In this document: positions 39,801 through 51,415 of the stretch, one piece after another
Layout of the letters: every line of letters starts with the position of its first letter
Position numbering within the stretch: position 1 is the stretch's first letter
Assembly (NCBI GenBank): GCA_008360955.1
Contig: LUCM01011253.1
Coordinates: forward strand, 62,001 to 126,000
Direction: 5' to 3'
Length of the DNA stretch: 64,000 nucleotides
Origin: Fasciolopsis buskii
Lineage: Eukaryota; Platyhelminthes; Trematoda; Plagiorchiida; Fasciolidae
Notes under the pieces: generated by a model
The model's database searches: none
What the model saw: the letters and a program-made list of their open reading frames with translations, nothing else
Told to the model about the DNA's origin: nothing
Program-made: the position numbers and the translations under genes

Positions 39801-41077
39801 TCCCTTGGTAATGCAATTTGCAGTTCTCCCCATAGAGCAATTAAGCAACCGAATTGTGGACTCCATTTTGTCTAAGCCGTAAGTATTGATTGTTCAACGG
39901 GTTTTTTACCGTCACACGGGCGCTCACATGCAAATCTGAATTATCTAATCAACCAACCTTATTCGTCTACTTATTGCCTAACTGATTACTGAGCATACAT
40001 GGAAAAGTTTCCTTATATGTCCCAATCTGCGCAACCGGCGTCATGTGTTTGCAGTGCGTTGGATCAGTGGCGCAGTGAAGGGGTATCGCGACATGAACAA
40101 ATAAACGACGTATGTATGCCTAACTTTTCACAAAATCTGAATACAATTTTCCGCCACTAGGTGGCAGTTTCAAACAGATAGCACTGCAGTGCTTTTCATC
40201 ATTTTGGGATGACTCAATTAGGAGAGGAGAGACGGAAAGGGAGATTTAAGAAAACAAATGCACGCGTCAGCTGTAATGGGTTTATATGACAAACGGGACT
40301 AATCAAATGGCTGTCTTGAGAAATCCATTGTCGCGGGTACCTTCCAAATTGACTTCATCAAATTCTAAGAATTCTAATCACGAATGATAGATATCAAGTG
40401 AACTAATTGTTTTTTGATTCCATAATTTTACTGCCAGATGAACGGAAACTAAGAGCAGCTGCTTCCATTTTTCTAATCAAGCCAGTATAACTTGAGAAAC
40501 ATGAAACAGGAGAAGATGATCCAGTCGCATATTTCCCAGTCTGTGCACATGCATATCTGTACGAAGTGGGATCGACCGTAAACCAGTGCCACTCGGTGAA
40601 TCCGGTAGTATATTTGGATATGAACGTCACTAGGTTCGTGTCACGGATCTCCATCTTATGCTAAGTGTTGGCATCGTTCTTTTACTGTTTAACCAATGGA
40701 GTTTTTAGGAAAAATAGCGAAAGCCCTTTATGAAGAGGTTTTCAGGTAAACTCACCATTTTAGAAATCTGTTCAAAAGCGCATGCGAATAAGTTTTGCGT
40801 ATGTGGTAATCCATTCAAATGAAACTCGGTACATGAACTCTCATGTCTACCTTGGATCTATCAATGCACCAGTGTAAATCATCTGTCAACCGTGGCACTG
40901 TGGTTCCATTCTGATCCACCACGGATGGGCCATTGCGGATAAAGCCGAATAATTCTGAAACCCTCATGGGAAAACACTGCCTGATCGCGCCCTAATTTAG
41001 CCTAATCAGCCAAGTTCTAACCTACTCCTTAGTTTATATATTTGCCTTATAATAAAACCTGTTTCTGTTTTGTTCAG
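36896..41077. other. Upstream of, or first intron of, the Eph gene
   Basis: The first visible Eph exon starts in the middle of a codon, so at least one more exon, expected to encode the signal peptide, lies upstream. I looked for an ATG plus hydrophobic stretch ending in a donor site with one spare base and found none convincing. A possible tRNA-like remnant lies near 38567-38640. Just before 41078 there is a pyrimidine-rich tract and acceptor (ctgtttctgttttgttcag). Confidence 0.4.
38567..38640 (+). repeat. Possible tRNA-like remnant
   Basis: 'gcggtcgtccaatgaccagcg' followed about 30 bases later by 'aaggttgcaggtttaatttcc' resembles a decayed A box / B box pair. It shares no body with families A or B. 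Confidence 0.25.
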
Positions 41078-41145
41078 TAAACCTTTTGGACACGGATCAA
41101 ACCTCCTGGATCGGGTGGACGACTAATACTGGCAAATACGATGGG
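41078..41145 (+). CDS. Eph: Eph receptor exon: start of ephrin-binding domain
   Basis: A 68-base mini-exon: two bases finishing an upstream codon plus 22 codons ending in GGG. The translation NLLDTDQTSWIGW...YDG matches the family opening of the ligand-binding domain, where a Leu-Leu-Asp-(Ser/Thr) run is followed by a tryptophan and ends just before a second tryptophan. The acceptor is ttttgttcag and the donor is GTAAGT, both strong. The exon starts in phase 1 and ends in phase 0, as does the tiny second coding exon of vertebrate EPH genes that I recall. The frame stays open into the intron for another 66 codons, so a gene finder could overextend it. Exact start base is confident; the upstream exon is unknown. 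Confidence 0.88.
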
Positions 41146-41672
41146 GTAAGTGCAGTCATCAGAATGCATTTCAGAAAGCTCGATCAATTCACCAACCAGC
41201 TTAGCTTTCACGGTCAAACAACTGGTTCTTCTTCATCTGGTCATTTGTCTGTGCAGCTCAGTGCGTCGCGTATGCATCACCAGCTGATTGTTTATTATTT
41301 GAAGATATTTTGCGCGGGTATACGTTTATTTCCACTTGACAATTAATGTTTCATACACGTCCGTGGGAACTTCCCTGGCGCAGTGTGACAAACACAAACA
41401 CATGAAAAAAATCCGTGTTTAGATACTACAGACTTAATAAATTTACTGCGCAGCGGAATTACTGAAGACTAGTGATAACACTGGAAAAATACTCGATTAT
41501 ATACTGGTCTCGGGAGTGTAAAAAATGATTAATTATCCCAGAAGGCTCACGGAGTCCGTCTCATGAGTAGGTTTGTAAAATTGTTATTTCATACTCAGAG
41601 GAACTTATTATTACTGAACTTATGGCATTTAGGCGCAGTGATTCAGACTACAGTGATCAAGAACAATTTTGG

Positions 41673-41771
41673 CGTTCCTTGTAAGGATGAAACAGCTGTA
41701 CACTGCTTCCATGATTTATTATCGGTGAGTTGAGCAATGATATCACTTAGTGAAGTATTTCATGGGAACAC
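41673..41771 (+). mobile_element. SINE-like family B, copy 2 (head lost)
   Basis: It matches the family B body and tail: 'gttccttgtaaggatgaaacagctgtacactgcttccatgattta' and 'gagttgagcaatgatatcacttagtgaagtatttcatg'. The tRNA-like head is not recognisable. It is in the same orientation as the host gene, inside its first visible intron. Confidence 0.6.
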
Positions 41772-42872
41772 TTAAAGTTAGTCGGCAACCGCACCTAGTC
41801 TCTAGTGGCATGCTACGGGCCGGGTGAACCAGACACCTTTGTTGTTTATGATTGGTGGAATAGAATTACAAAAATTGTCTAAGCGGATTGGTGTCAATCA
41901 CCCCACCGGACAAAGTCTAATTGATCGATTAGTTTTTATGATTTTGTAAAACAGGGAGAGCCAAATAAATTGCTTACCTGTCAAAAGTGATCTAAGAAAA
42001 ATGAACTAAACAAACCAACCAGTGCTAAGGACCGGCTCACCATAAACAAACGATTTTGTCAATCAGAATGCAATGATTCTAAACAAATCCAGCAAAACCG
42101 CTTTAGGACAAAATTGAAATCAGCGTGTTTCGTGGTTAGAGTCAATCAGAATCATATTTATGTGCATAGAATAGGCACAGATAAAATGAAATTATCCCTG
42201 GGGAGATTACATTATTGATATGGTTGGCAGAACAGATTTTACCCTTATCAATCGTATCAAAGTACATGTTCGGGAACATTGTTCGATAAAACTGCAGTGC
42301 TATGATGAAGTTGTGGAGGTGAGCTTAAAGAAAGGTGATTCTTCTCACTAGAAGCAAACATTCGGCAGCATCCATTGAGTATATTGTTTTGTTTAGTTTA
42401 TTTAAAATTCAGTAATTCATTCCCTTCTTTGTTTCAGAAGTTTGTTTTTGTTAGGCTCGTGCTAATAGTCAGACCATCTGTACTGCAGGGAATAACGCAG
42501 CGCTTTTCTATCCGTCCTATTATTTTGCATGTTTTCCGAGAGTGTGCAACAAGTTTGTCTCAGAGCCTGTTCATGGAGTCCAAAATCCCAGGTTCAGTAT
42601 TCAGTTGTAGTTGGTCTGAAATTACCACGGTGCATGATTATGCAGCAACAGATTTTATTTAATCTAATGAACTTCCTATTCTGTGCTGGCAGGGAAAAGC
42701 TTATCATCAAAGGGTGTTTCATTTTTTCTGAAAATCATCCATTGAGTCCTAAAAATGAATTAGGTCTCGCTGTATTAAATGGCTGTGAATGGAACATATT
42801 ATCAACTAGACATGACAGGTTAAATTCTAATGGTATACTTGATATGTAACCAAAATCACTACTACTAGTTGA

Positions 42873-42897
42873 ATAGTAGTAGTAGTAGTAGTAATAG
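42873..42897. repeat. (TAG)n microsatellite
   Basis: 'atagtagtagtagtagtagtaatag' with one interruption near its end. It creates a Tyr-rich artefactual frame on the other strand. Confidence 0.9.
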
Positions 42898-43791
42898 TTG
42901 TGGAAGGTGGACGTCATTGATTTGCTCTATCAGCACAGTTGCGCCCGCAACTTTATAACGCCTAGCTGAAGGGCCGATTTGTACTACAGTGTTCTTGAAT
43001 GCAGTCCGAATCAATGAGTTGTACTTCGAGAACCTGCAGGCGAAAATAAGGAAGAGGTATGTCCAATGAAAACAGTAATGCGATCAGGTTTCAGGTAGGA
43101 TTAGCGATGGGTACACTTATCGAAGGTGTTTACTAGAGGTACCTTGCACGTAGTGCGCCGAGATAACGGGTCGCGTTCACTGTAGGAAATGCGGCTAATC
43201 TTACAAACAACACATAAGTTGCGTGTTCCACAGTTAACCCATATGAGCGTGATTTTCTGTAACATTGGTTCTTGCAAACATAAACACGCACTTGTCTTTC
43301 AGCGCTTTTGAAGCTTTCTCCTCGTGAAGTCGCAGAGTTATTCATTTATTCCGGTAGTCCACTTTTCTAAATCGACTGTTAGCACACATGGAATGTGGGA
43401 CTGTTATTTTAGTGACACCTCTAAGCTTACGTTACCGATGTTTTGTATCTTTAGGCGTTATATCTGGCGGAAGCATTTCAGTGTCTTCTAGAAATGTGGT
43501 ACTCAATTACCACGACATTTGCTCCCCTAAGCTGGCGAGATAATTGTCTGAGACAGCTGTATAAACTGCAGCTCTTAATGGTCTGAATGCCCAAATTAAC
43601 AACTCTTCAGATCACCAGAAATATGGATTCCTTCTATGGAGATCTACTGGTCTCCGTAATATGCTTTATGGTCGAAACCTTCTTGAGAAAACTAATTTCG
43701 ATAACGATCACCTAATATGGGCATGATCAAGTTGAAGATTGATGAAATAACTGCAATTTTATTTTGTGCATTCCTTTCCGGTTCTTTCCAG

Positions 43792-44054
43792 TGGCGACTA
43801 CAGACACATCCGTTACTCCAGCGGAAAGTGTACGGAGTGTGTCAGGTGCTTCGGGAGCACAACGACAACTGGCTATTCGGACCGATTGTGCAAATACGCG
43901 AGACGGTTTTGATCACAATAGAGATCACGTTTACCATGCGTAAATGTGTTGAACATCCGGACCCGGCAGCTCTGGGAAACTGTCATGAAGCTTTGCAAAT
44001 TTTAGTCTTTCAAGCAGACGACATAGTCACTGACCATTTCAACTACACTTCCAG
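43792..44054 (+). CDS. Eph: Eph receptor exon: ephrin-binding domain, first half
   Basis: 263 bases: 87 codons plus two bases (AG) carried into the next exon. It begins with the Trp that follows the Gly of the previous exon, the same Gly-Trp joint as in vertebrate Ephs. Family landmarks in order: YGVCQVL with a following NDNWL (family pattern Y-x-V-C-N-V ... N-N-W-L), IEITFTMRKC (family I-E-I/L-K-F-T-x-R-D-C), and GNCHEALQILVFQAD (family G-T-C-K-E-x-F-N-L-Y-Y-x-E-S/A-D). The conserved cysteines of the jelly-roll fold are in place. Acceptor ctttccag, donor GTAGGT. Confidence is high because the match runs the whole length and the phases fit both neighbours. Confidence 0.93.
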
Positions 44055-47000
44055 GTAGGTGTGTACTGGGTTTCTATCATTTCAAAACCAGGTCGGGGAA
44101 ATGACTCAGGGGATTACGGGCTAGACTTCATTCCAATTGGGTTTTACAACTCAAGAGGACTCAAAAATTTCCTATAGATCAGGGTTTCTCATTGTACATT
44201 CATGAGACAATCAATGAATCATTTATTTCTAACTAAGGTTGCTTCGAACAATTTGCGCTGTTCCTTTTATTCTTCTGTTTGTTCTACTTCTTTGACCGAC
44301 GTTCGTGCCGAAGGAACGAAGTCGAGATATTTCTGTGTAGTGCATGAATAATGCGAAATGGAAGTTAACTCAAAGGTAATCAACTGAGAAGCAAGGAAGT
44401 GGAAATAAATGAAATCCACTTGAATGTTTAGTAATGAATAATGCTTGTTGTTTTTGGTGGGGGTGCATTGTATTACTGAAACATCCATGTCTACCGCTCA
44501 CAAATAGTCCGACAGTAATTCTTAAAAAGCATAGGGTCGGTTCTACGGAAACGTGCAAGGCATTCATGCATGTATTCACCAAATATGCCTTTTACAGTCG
44601 GTAATTGTTGTACTTATAACAACTTTATCTAAGGTGTCGGACTTAAGGGTGGTCGCTGACAAACATGAACCAAATTTGTCTAAGATACTATTACTTAGTA
44701 CATATCTGCATTGAAAAATTCTATCATGTTGCACGAAAGGTGGCTGTATTTGAAATGCTTCCGCTCAGGCTGCTTTAATATTCCAGATATTTTAAGTGAC
44801 TAACTCTACATAAATATTTCTTACGAATCTGGTAAGCACTACCTGCCAAATATATTTAAATAGATCCCTGGATCATTACGATTATGTAGGTTTTCGGTCT
44901 GTTGTGCTTTAGTTTGGTGTCATATTAAAAATTTAGTCAATCTACGGTTTTGTTGCTGATTTTCTGCCAGCAACTGTAGCGACCTACTTTAGCTATGATA
45001 CTTGCAGCTAGGAATACTGCTGCTGTAAAATGCATCGAGATGATAACATTTATGGAAGAAAAAAATGCTGTTGGAATTGAACGTAACCTTGAAAATTGTG
45101 AAGCTCGTGTAAAATATTACATTACTAAAAGTGCCGGAGGGAGACTGTCGAAGAAAATTAGCCAATGCGCTGTCCCCACCCTGAATTATGAATGCGAGTC
45201 TTGTTCCCTAACTCGCAAGGCATGGAGGACGATATGCGAACGGAAGCAACTGTTTTGAACGGATTATTACTCCGGCTAGACAAAACTAGATAAAATGACA
45301 GTGCGCCAGAGAGGAAGCCTTGTAGCCCGCTAGTAACTTGGTTAAACGCCCCAGGCCTGTTTTATAGCCTGATGTTCTACTGTCTGAAACGTATTCTGCC
45401 ACTATCCGTTTGGTTCAAACTGAAATAGCTATGACTTGCAAATACTTCTTCAAGGGTGAACTCTAAGGCTTGGTAATCGTGACGAACAAGACTAACTTTA
45501 GAAAATCCATCGCCGAATAACGCATTGATGAATCGGTTCGCAAAACATCATGAGCTGCTGGCGCATTTTGCTGCTTGATCAGGTTTCGGTTATTTCAAGG
45601 TCAGACCCAGCTGTTTGCGGTGATTCGGCGAGGCAGATTTTCATAATATCGTTCCTTGTGCCGTCGTTTGTTCCATTGCACTTGGAAGCAGGCTTTTCAG
45701 CCTTTATCTCAGTCTTCTGCACTAAAGCGACATGGTCCTAGTCTGCACTGTTATTTCATAATGGATTATCTGTAGTCAGTGTTCGCTCATCGTTACCTCG
45801 CTTCATCTGTCATGACTTGTCGAAAACTAAGTAACGACCCAATTGTGACGCTAAAATTCACTCAATCAAACTAAATTGCTAATGAACATTAAAAAAACAT
45901 TGGAAATTTTCAAAAGGTTTTCGAAATCACCTCAAGCAGGCCATTGGCTACAGGTACAATGTTTTGGAATGTCCATGTTCAGCTGATATCTCGTGCAGGC
46001 TGACCAAATAAGTTGTTACACGATGCCTATTGATGCCCTTGTTTGAGTGCGCATCTAGACAAGACGGAGTTGTTTCGACTAATCAATACCTGGCACGTTG
46101 TAAGCTAGTTATTTGGTACTTTGACTGCTGGCAGTTCTGTCATAGGTCATTTGTTTTCCCCCTAATACGTTTAAACAATGCCCACTAATCGCACGTCACA
46201 TGTCACATGACTGATCACTAACTACGGGTTTCTTTTCTCTGAAACATAAGCCATTTGCTTTCGTGCACTTTCTACGTGTATGACATCTTATTCCATTTCA
46301 TTAGATTAGGGCTACATATAGAATCTCATTTTTATTTAGATAAATTTCAAATCATTTGCGAACAGTCACTCAAGGAAGCATGGGAACCGGAGAAAACCTC
46401 GTAACAGTCAAGGTGAAACGCAGATGTGCATGTCTTCAGTAGACCCCTTGAAATTATCACCTCATTTGTTTATCCCATTAACAGCCAAAATACGAAATAC
46501 TCCGATGATCTCCAACACAAGCAATCAATGACGGTGTACTACCGCTTTTGCATTTCAGAATATTGTAGACTTAATCAAAAAGCTACAGGGTATAGTTTCT
46601 GAAATAGGGTCAACAAGTTTCCGTATAATTGTAAATACGGGTTACCGGGACTATATAACTGGGCCTACAATAATGACAAACCGTCAAGGTTAGTCATTTC
46701 TACTAAATAAGAACTGCAATTTTGCATAGGTGAATATGGGTGCCACAAATATCCCATATTATTCAGGTGAATTTCATTGCGAAGTTATCAACCTCGTGAG
46801 TCACGCTTGCGCGCATTTGTCTTGCATCACTTTCTCTAACGGGTCTCAGAACAACAGAGCTGATCAAATCGACTAGCTCATAATACTTATTGCCTAGCTT
46901 AGAGTCGGGATGGGATTAGTACAGTAGCCATTTGTTCAGAGTCAATTTCATTTCTCTTAAAATTCCCTATTGGGATGCAAACCCATGACCGCAGCATTAT

Positions 47001-48065
47001 CAATAGCCATATTGTTCAGCGATGATGATCACGTGGTAATGATGCACTAATTTTTTTTGTCCATTTTGTGCCTCTCTGATTGCTGACTCGGGGGCCGGAT
47101 TTTCTAAGTATAGATAAGTGGAAAATAGTCACCTAAATACTCTTGTGAAAAAAGCGAGCGTAGGGCGAAGGATAATTTGTACTTGCTTGCTTTCATCTGA
47201 TTTTTGGACTCAAAATAACAACAAAGATTTAATTACGGGAGTTCGGTCCGTTCACTGATTGCTACACACGGATTCTTAGTGATTGCACAGATGGGAATTT
47301 TCTCGCACCTTGATAGTAATGCTGAAGTTCGCAATACCCTTGTTTACGCTTGCGCCGCTGACGGACATGAAAATTCCTGTCACCAGCTGTTCTCAAACTA
47401 GTGGTGAATGTGAACTGTTTACTCCGCAACGCAGCAATGCTTCATAAGCCTCTCTCCTCGAACCAAATCCTCATACGGCAAGCACGAACTGCTTGTCGTG
47501 GATGCAACCAGTTCAGCCCGGGGACATTCATCAAGGCCTAAATAGAAAACTCACCGTAGCCCGTAAAACAATTTGGCAAGAACTGTCTTTCGATAGACAA
47601 CAAATTCCGCCAGAATTAAAAATGATTTTGACGAGCGAAAGGCCAATAAAGACAGCACAAACTAAATGAAGCATGCAGTCTTCAAACAATAATCATTCAA
47701 AACACATGCTTTTTAAAATCATTTTATAATCACCACTGTTCTTTTTCTTGCAGCAAATAAGGCCGTTGTTATCAAACGGTCAGCCACTTTCGCCGATGAT
47801 TCCTGACTGAATACAAATCCGAGTTGCTCTCGTTTTCACCAATATCTACTTTTCAGCATCGGGTCACAAAATTCGTGATGTCATTTATATATGGCAAGAT
47901 GACCGAAATTTCCGAAGCTTGCGGTTACACGCTGGAATGCTGTAATTAAAGTCAATCACTTGTGACCGACAGTCGATTAATTTGCCATTGCTTCTGTACT
48001 TTCGTCCGATCCGGTGGTTAGACAAGGAGGGTAGAAGATGTGTACGTACGTAGACAAATACATGT

Positions 48066-48092
48066 GGATAGACAGATAGATGAATAGATAGT
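48066..48092. repeat. Degenerate GATA-type microsatellite
   Basis: 'ggatagacagatagatgaatagatag', an imperfect tetranucleotide repeat. Confidence 0.7.
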
Positions 48093-49177
48093 TACAAGTA
48101 AGGTAAGATTTATGATTTTCATTTATTCAATTAGCCATATTCGCGGTGTTAGTTGCATTATCGATGACTGAAAGGCGTCACTGAACCGATGTGACGTCTT
48201 TATTTTCTTTTGACGCCACCATCAGTTTTCTGTTGCGTGCTCCGAAGAGACATTATAGGCTATCGGCGAAATAAGATTTATTTTAATCTTTTAATCTGAT
48301 TTCTTCAGTGTATTGTTTTATTAGCCCCGTAGAACAATTTCTACAATCATAGCAACGTTTCGGTAAGATCTGGGATTGATTCGTGAATGATTGGACCTCG
48401 AACTATGGTTTACCTCACCATTTTCGGTAGTTAGGTCGGCTGACCTCATAGATTTCATTGGTACACGAATACGCTTTCATTTGAGTTCGTATTTTCTAGG
48501 TTTGATCATGCTTCGAAATGTGTTAAACATGTTCACATATAGCGCCGTCAATTATTCACCTTAAATTCTACTGGATTAAATGTTTCATCTGTTCCTCGTT
48601 TCTGTTGGTGCTTTGGGCGTCCAACTTCTAGGCTGACATCGAATTCTGTACAGCGGTCGAGAGATCAGCCTCAGCAAATGTGATCTGCTTTGCGTGACGG
48701 TGGAATAAGAGACCCGTTGCCAATATTACACTTTCCAGCTTTTGACTCATCGTATATCTACCCGATTTCCGCTAACAAAAATCGAAATAAATGAATCGGG
48801 AACGACGAACACAAAATTTAAGACCGCCAAATATTTCGGAATGGAACTTCGTTGTGAAATACATCGTACGGATTGACTCAAGTTGTAGAATAAAAATGAC
48901 TCTAACCTATGTGGATAGAATTTGTGTTAGACTGTAATGTGCCCGAAAGAGAGGAATTTAATGATAATTGCATGGATGTCAAAAGCATACCGAAAAGCTG
49001 ATAGTTGATTAGAGAATCCAGTGACCAGGAAACGGTCAGTGCAACTAGTATTCTGGCAGACAACAATAGGTCAGATCATTTGTGTTTCAGATTTCAATGA
49101 TTGCCTAATAATGCAAACAAATAAGGACGTACGGAGACCAGGTCCGTTTGTCAGCAGACTTAACAGCATAAAAGACG

Positions 49178-49930
49178 GTGAACGCAATCACAGAAAGCAG
49201 GGCTGAAACAAAGCAATATGGAAAAGGCAAACTCGATTTTGATCGAATTTGTTCGCCAGCTCATTCATACACAACCTTTTTGGTACCATATATTTGGAGA
49301 AAAGGTGACACTGTTTTCTGTCTCACGTGCCATTTAAAGCTTTTGGCCAAGTCATTTGACACTATCTGAGAGTGGCTGGACGACAAAGGGATCAAGCGAT
49401 TACTGCTGGTCAGGACAGTGTTTCCCATGGTTTTCGATTTATGGTGTTTTACATTCCCGCTGGTTGCTTTGCAGATACTTCTAGAACTATTGACATTATT
49501 AAATGTCGCATTTAGAGGGTGCGCTGGCCAACTATCCAATATATAATTCCATGCAGGTTTAACATGAATCCAGATTGAGAGATTTTATTATGTCTCTGCG
49601 AAGCGAATAATTCGTGATAAGCTAGTAGACTTGTGTTCCACAAATGTTATCGCTAACGCCAAAGCAGGAGGATATGATGCGCATGCCCAATCCCTAAATC
49701 ATGTGGTTATTTCCATCAGTGGGATATTTATGGCCGCTGCTAAAGATCAGTCAGTTTATTTCACCTGGTATATTTCTGAATTTCGTATTTGATTTCTTAA
49801 TTGTAACATCATTTGAACCATCAGGGGAGACTGTAACTGAAGAATCCGTTTCAAAACTGCACCGTTAGGAAGCGCAGAGTTTTCTAGTGGTCCGCTAGAA
49901 CCAGTGCTGTATAAGTGTGGTTGCTGAGAC
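49178..49930. other. Decayed ORF region, class unknown
   Basis: On the + strand one frame from 49178 to about 49782 has only three stops in about 200 codons, fewer than chance would give in such AT-rich DNA. The - strand is also unusually open: a 92-codon frame at 49261-49539 and a 65-codon frame at 49756-49953, with few stops between them. This could be an old transposable element, but I recognise no reverse transcriptase, integrase or transposase motif on either strand and cannot say which strand, if any, once coded. Confidence 0.3.
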
Positions 49931-50223
49931 CCGCCAAAATGGGAAAGGTTCAACCGTTATAGTGAGCCACCAAATGAATCTATTTTACACGACTATTTGT
50001 CATACCACTTTAATCGGAAAATGTGGTCCCGAGTCGATGAATCACCAACCTATTTTTGCGTTGAGTTTATATTTCTTATACTTCAATAAGAAAACTAATT
50101 GGTATGAGTTACATTCGATAGTGTGCCGTTAACGAGTATCTCGGGTACCAGACAATCGAACCCACTAAAGTTTGCTGTTTTTACTTAGCATTGTCAGTAA
50201 TAGGCAAATTCTCATATTATTGT

Positions 50224-50272
50224 TGATTTAATGGGGATGATATCACATGGTGAATTGTTTCACGCAAACATT
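50224..50272 (+). mobile_element. SINE-like family B, tail fragment
   Basis: 'ttgatttaatggggatgatatcacatggtgaattgtttcacgcaaacattcaat' matches the tail of the copy at 36.86 kb. Head and body are missing. Confidence 0.5.
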
Positions 50273-51329
50273 CAATCTTCTACTACTAACATGTACTATG
50301 GTAATGATCGAACCAGATATTTCGCTGATGAACAGTTTTAAAAAGCAAATATGGCGATTCATTTTGGCATGGACTCTGGTGTATTTTTGGGCTTTTAGCC
50401 TTAGTGCCTATAACAAACATTAGTCAGGTACACAATGACGCGACTATTTTAGTTATAACATACAAGCAGAGGTTATCAAAAGTACCGTTTTACACAGGTT
50501 TACCGTCCCCAGTGATGGTAGTACCACGTTTATTTTCCGATTGGATGAAAGACTGACGCGATGTGAACTTTGCCATTTCGTGAGAAGGATAGTGACAGTG
50601 GTAATCGTATTAATAAAGGCAAGGAGAGAAGAAGAAACGAGAGAAGAGATTTCGGAGTTTTAGTTTGGAAAAATCGGTCTAAATTCACCTGTTTCGCAGA
50701 CGACTTGGGAAGATAATTCCAGTTTCCCAGAGAATAATTTTGCTTGGTTCAGTACTAATTAGGTGCAATTTCTAGCTTCCAGATTTGGTTTATCGTAACG
50801 TGAAGATCTTGCATACCTTGTGCAGAACACCTATCAGACAGTTGGAAATGCCCAAACCTGCGAGGATATCAAAAACCAAACGCCTGATTTTCAAGAAGAA
50901 TATCTGTTTCTTAAAAACTGTCTACAGTTATTTGATTGGCGCATCATATTGTGTAACTGACCAACCAGCGGACAGCACTCTATATGTATACAGCCTGCTA
51001 CCGCTGTGTTACCTACTGTACGACCTCATAATTTAAGTTAGTTATTGGTTCTAATCCCTAACGGTGCTGTTGGTGTTTGGATTTACCAATTATACATGTA
51101 TTTGCTTCGTTCATTTTGGTGAAATCACAGGTTACCTAATCACTACTTATGCTCACATTATTTTGTTATATCTATTGATTTAAATTGATGCATTTACTCA
51201 ATTCTTATTGACACCATAGAAAACCGTATGAATCATTAAATGGACTGAATGTATCCATAATTTTGAGTAGCCTTGTCGCGATCAACTAAAGACCCGGATA
51301 TGGAATATTTGACTGGATATGAGGGGATT

Positions 51330-51415
51330 CGAACTCACGAACTTAAGGTTGAAAAGCAGCTATTTAGGTGGGCGAGCCAACGACAGTTTGATATTCACGA
51401 GATCCGTAAGTGTTA
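51330..51415 (-). repeat. Possible tRNA-like remnant
   Basis: 'gaggggattcgaactcacgaactt' contains a B-box-like block on the - strand, and 'ggtgggcgagccaacgac' could be the remains of an A box. The T arm does not fold properly, so this is not a functional tRNA. It is unlike families A and B. Confidence 0.3.

Larger units (their letters stand above)
41146..43791. other. Eph: Eph intron (2646 bases)
   Basis: GTAAGT...TTTCCAG, phase 0. It contains a family B SINE-like copy (41673-41771) and a (TAG)n microsatellite near 42.88 kb. Frames of about 100 codons at 42375-42849 have no recognisable domain. Confidence 0.85.

Noticed and set aside
39639..39875. Signal-peptide exon of the Eph gene
   Set aside because: The frame has a hydrophobic stretch, but it is far from the N-terminus and there is no donor site leaving the one spare base that the exon at 41078 needs.
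44995..45258. C-terminal LINE reverse-transcriptase remnant
   Set aside because: The stretch LNYECESCSLTRKAWRT loosely recalls the family's 'YGCEsWtLt' motif, but the flanking sequence has no supporting RT motifs, so the match is too weak.
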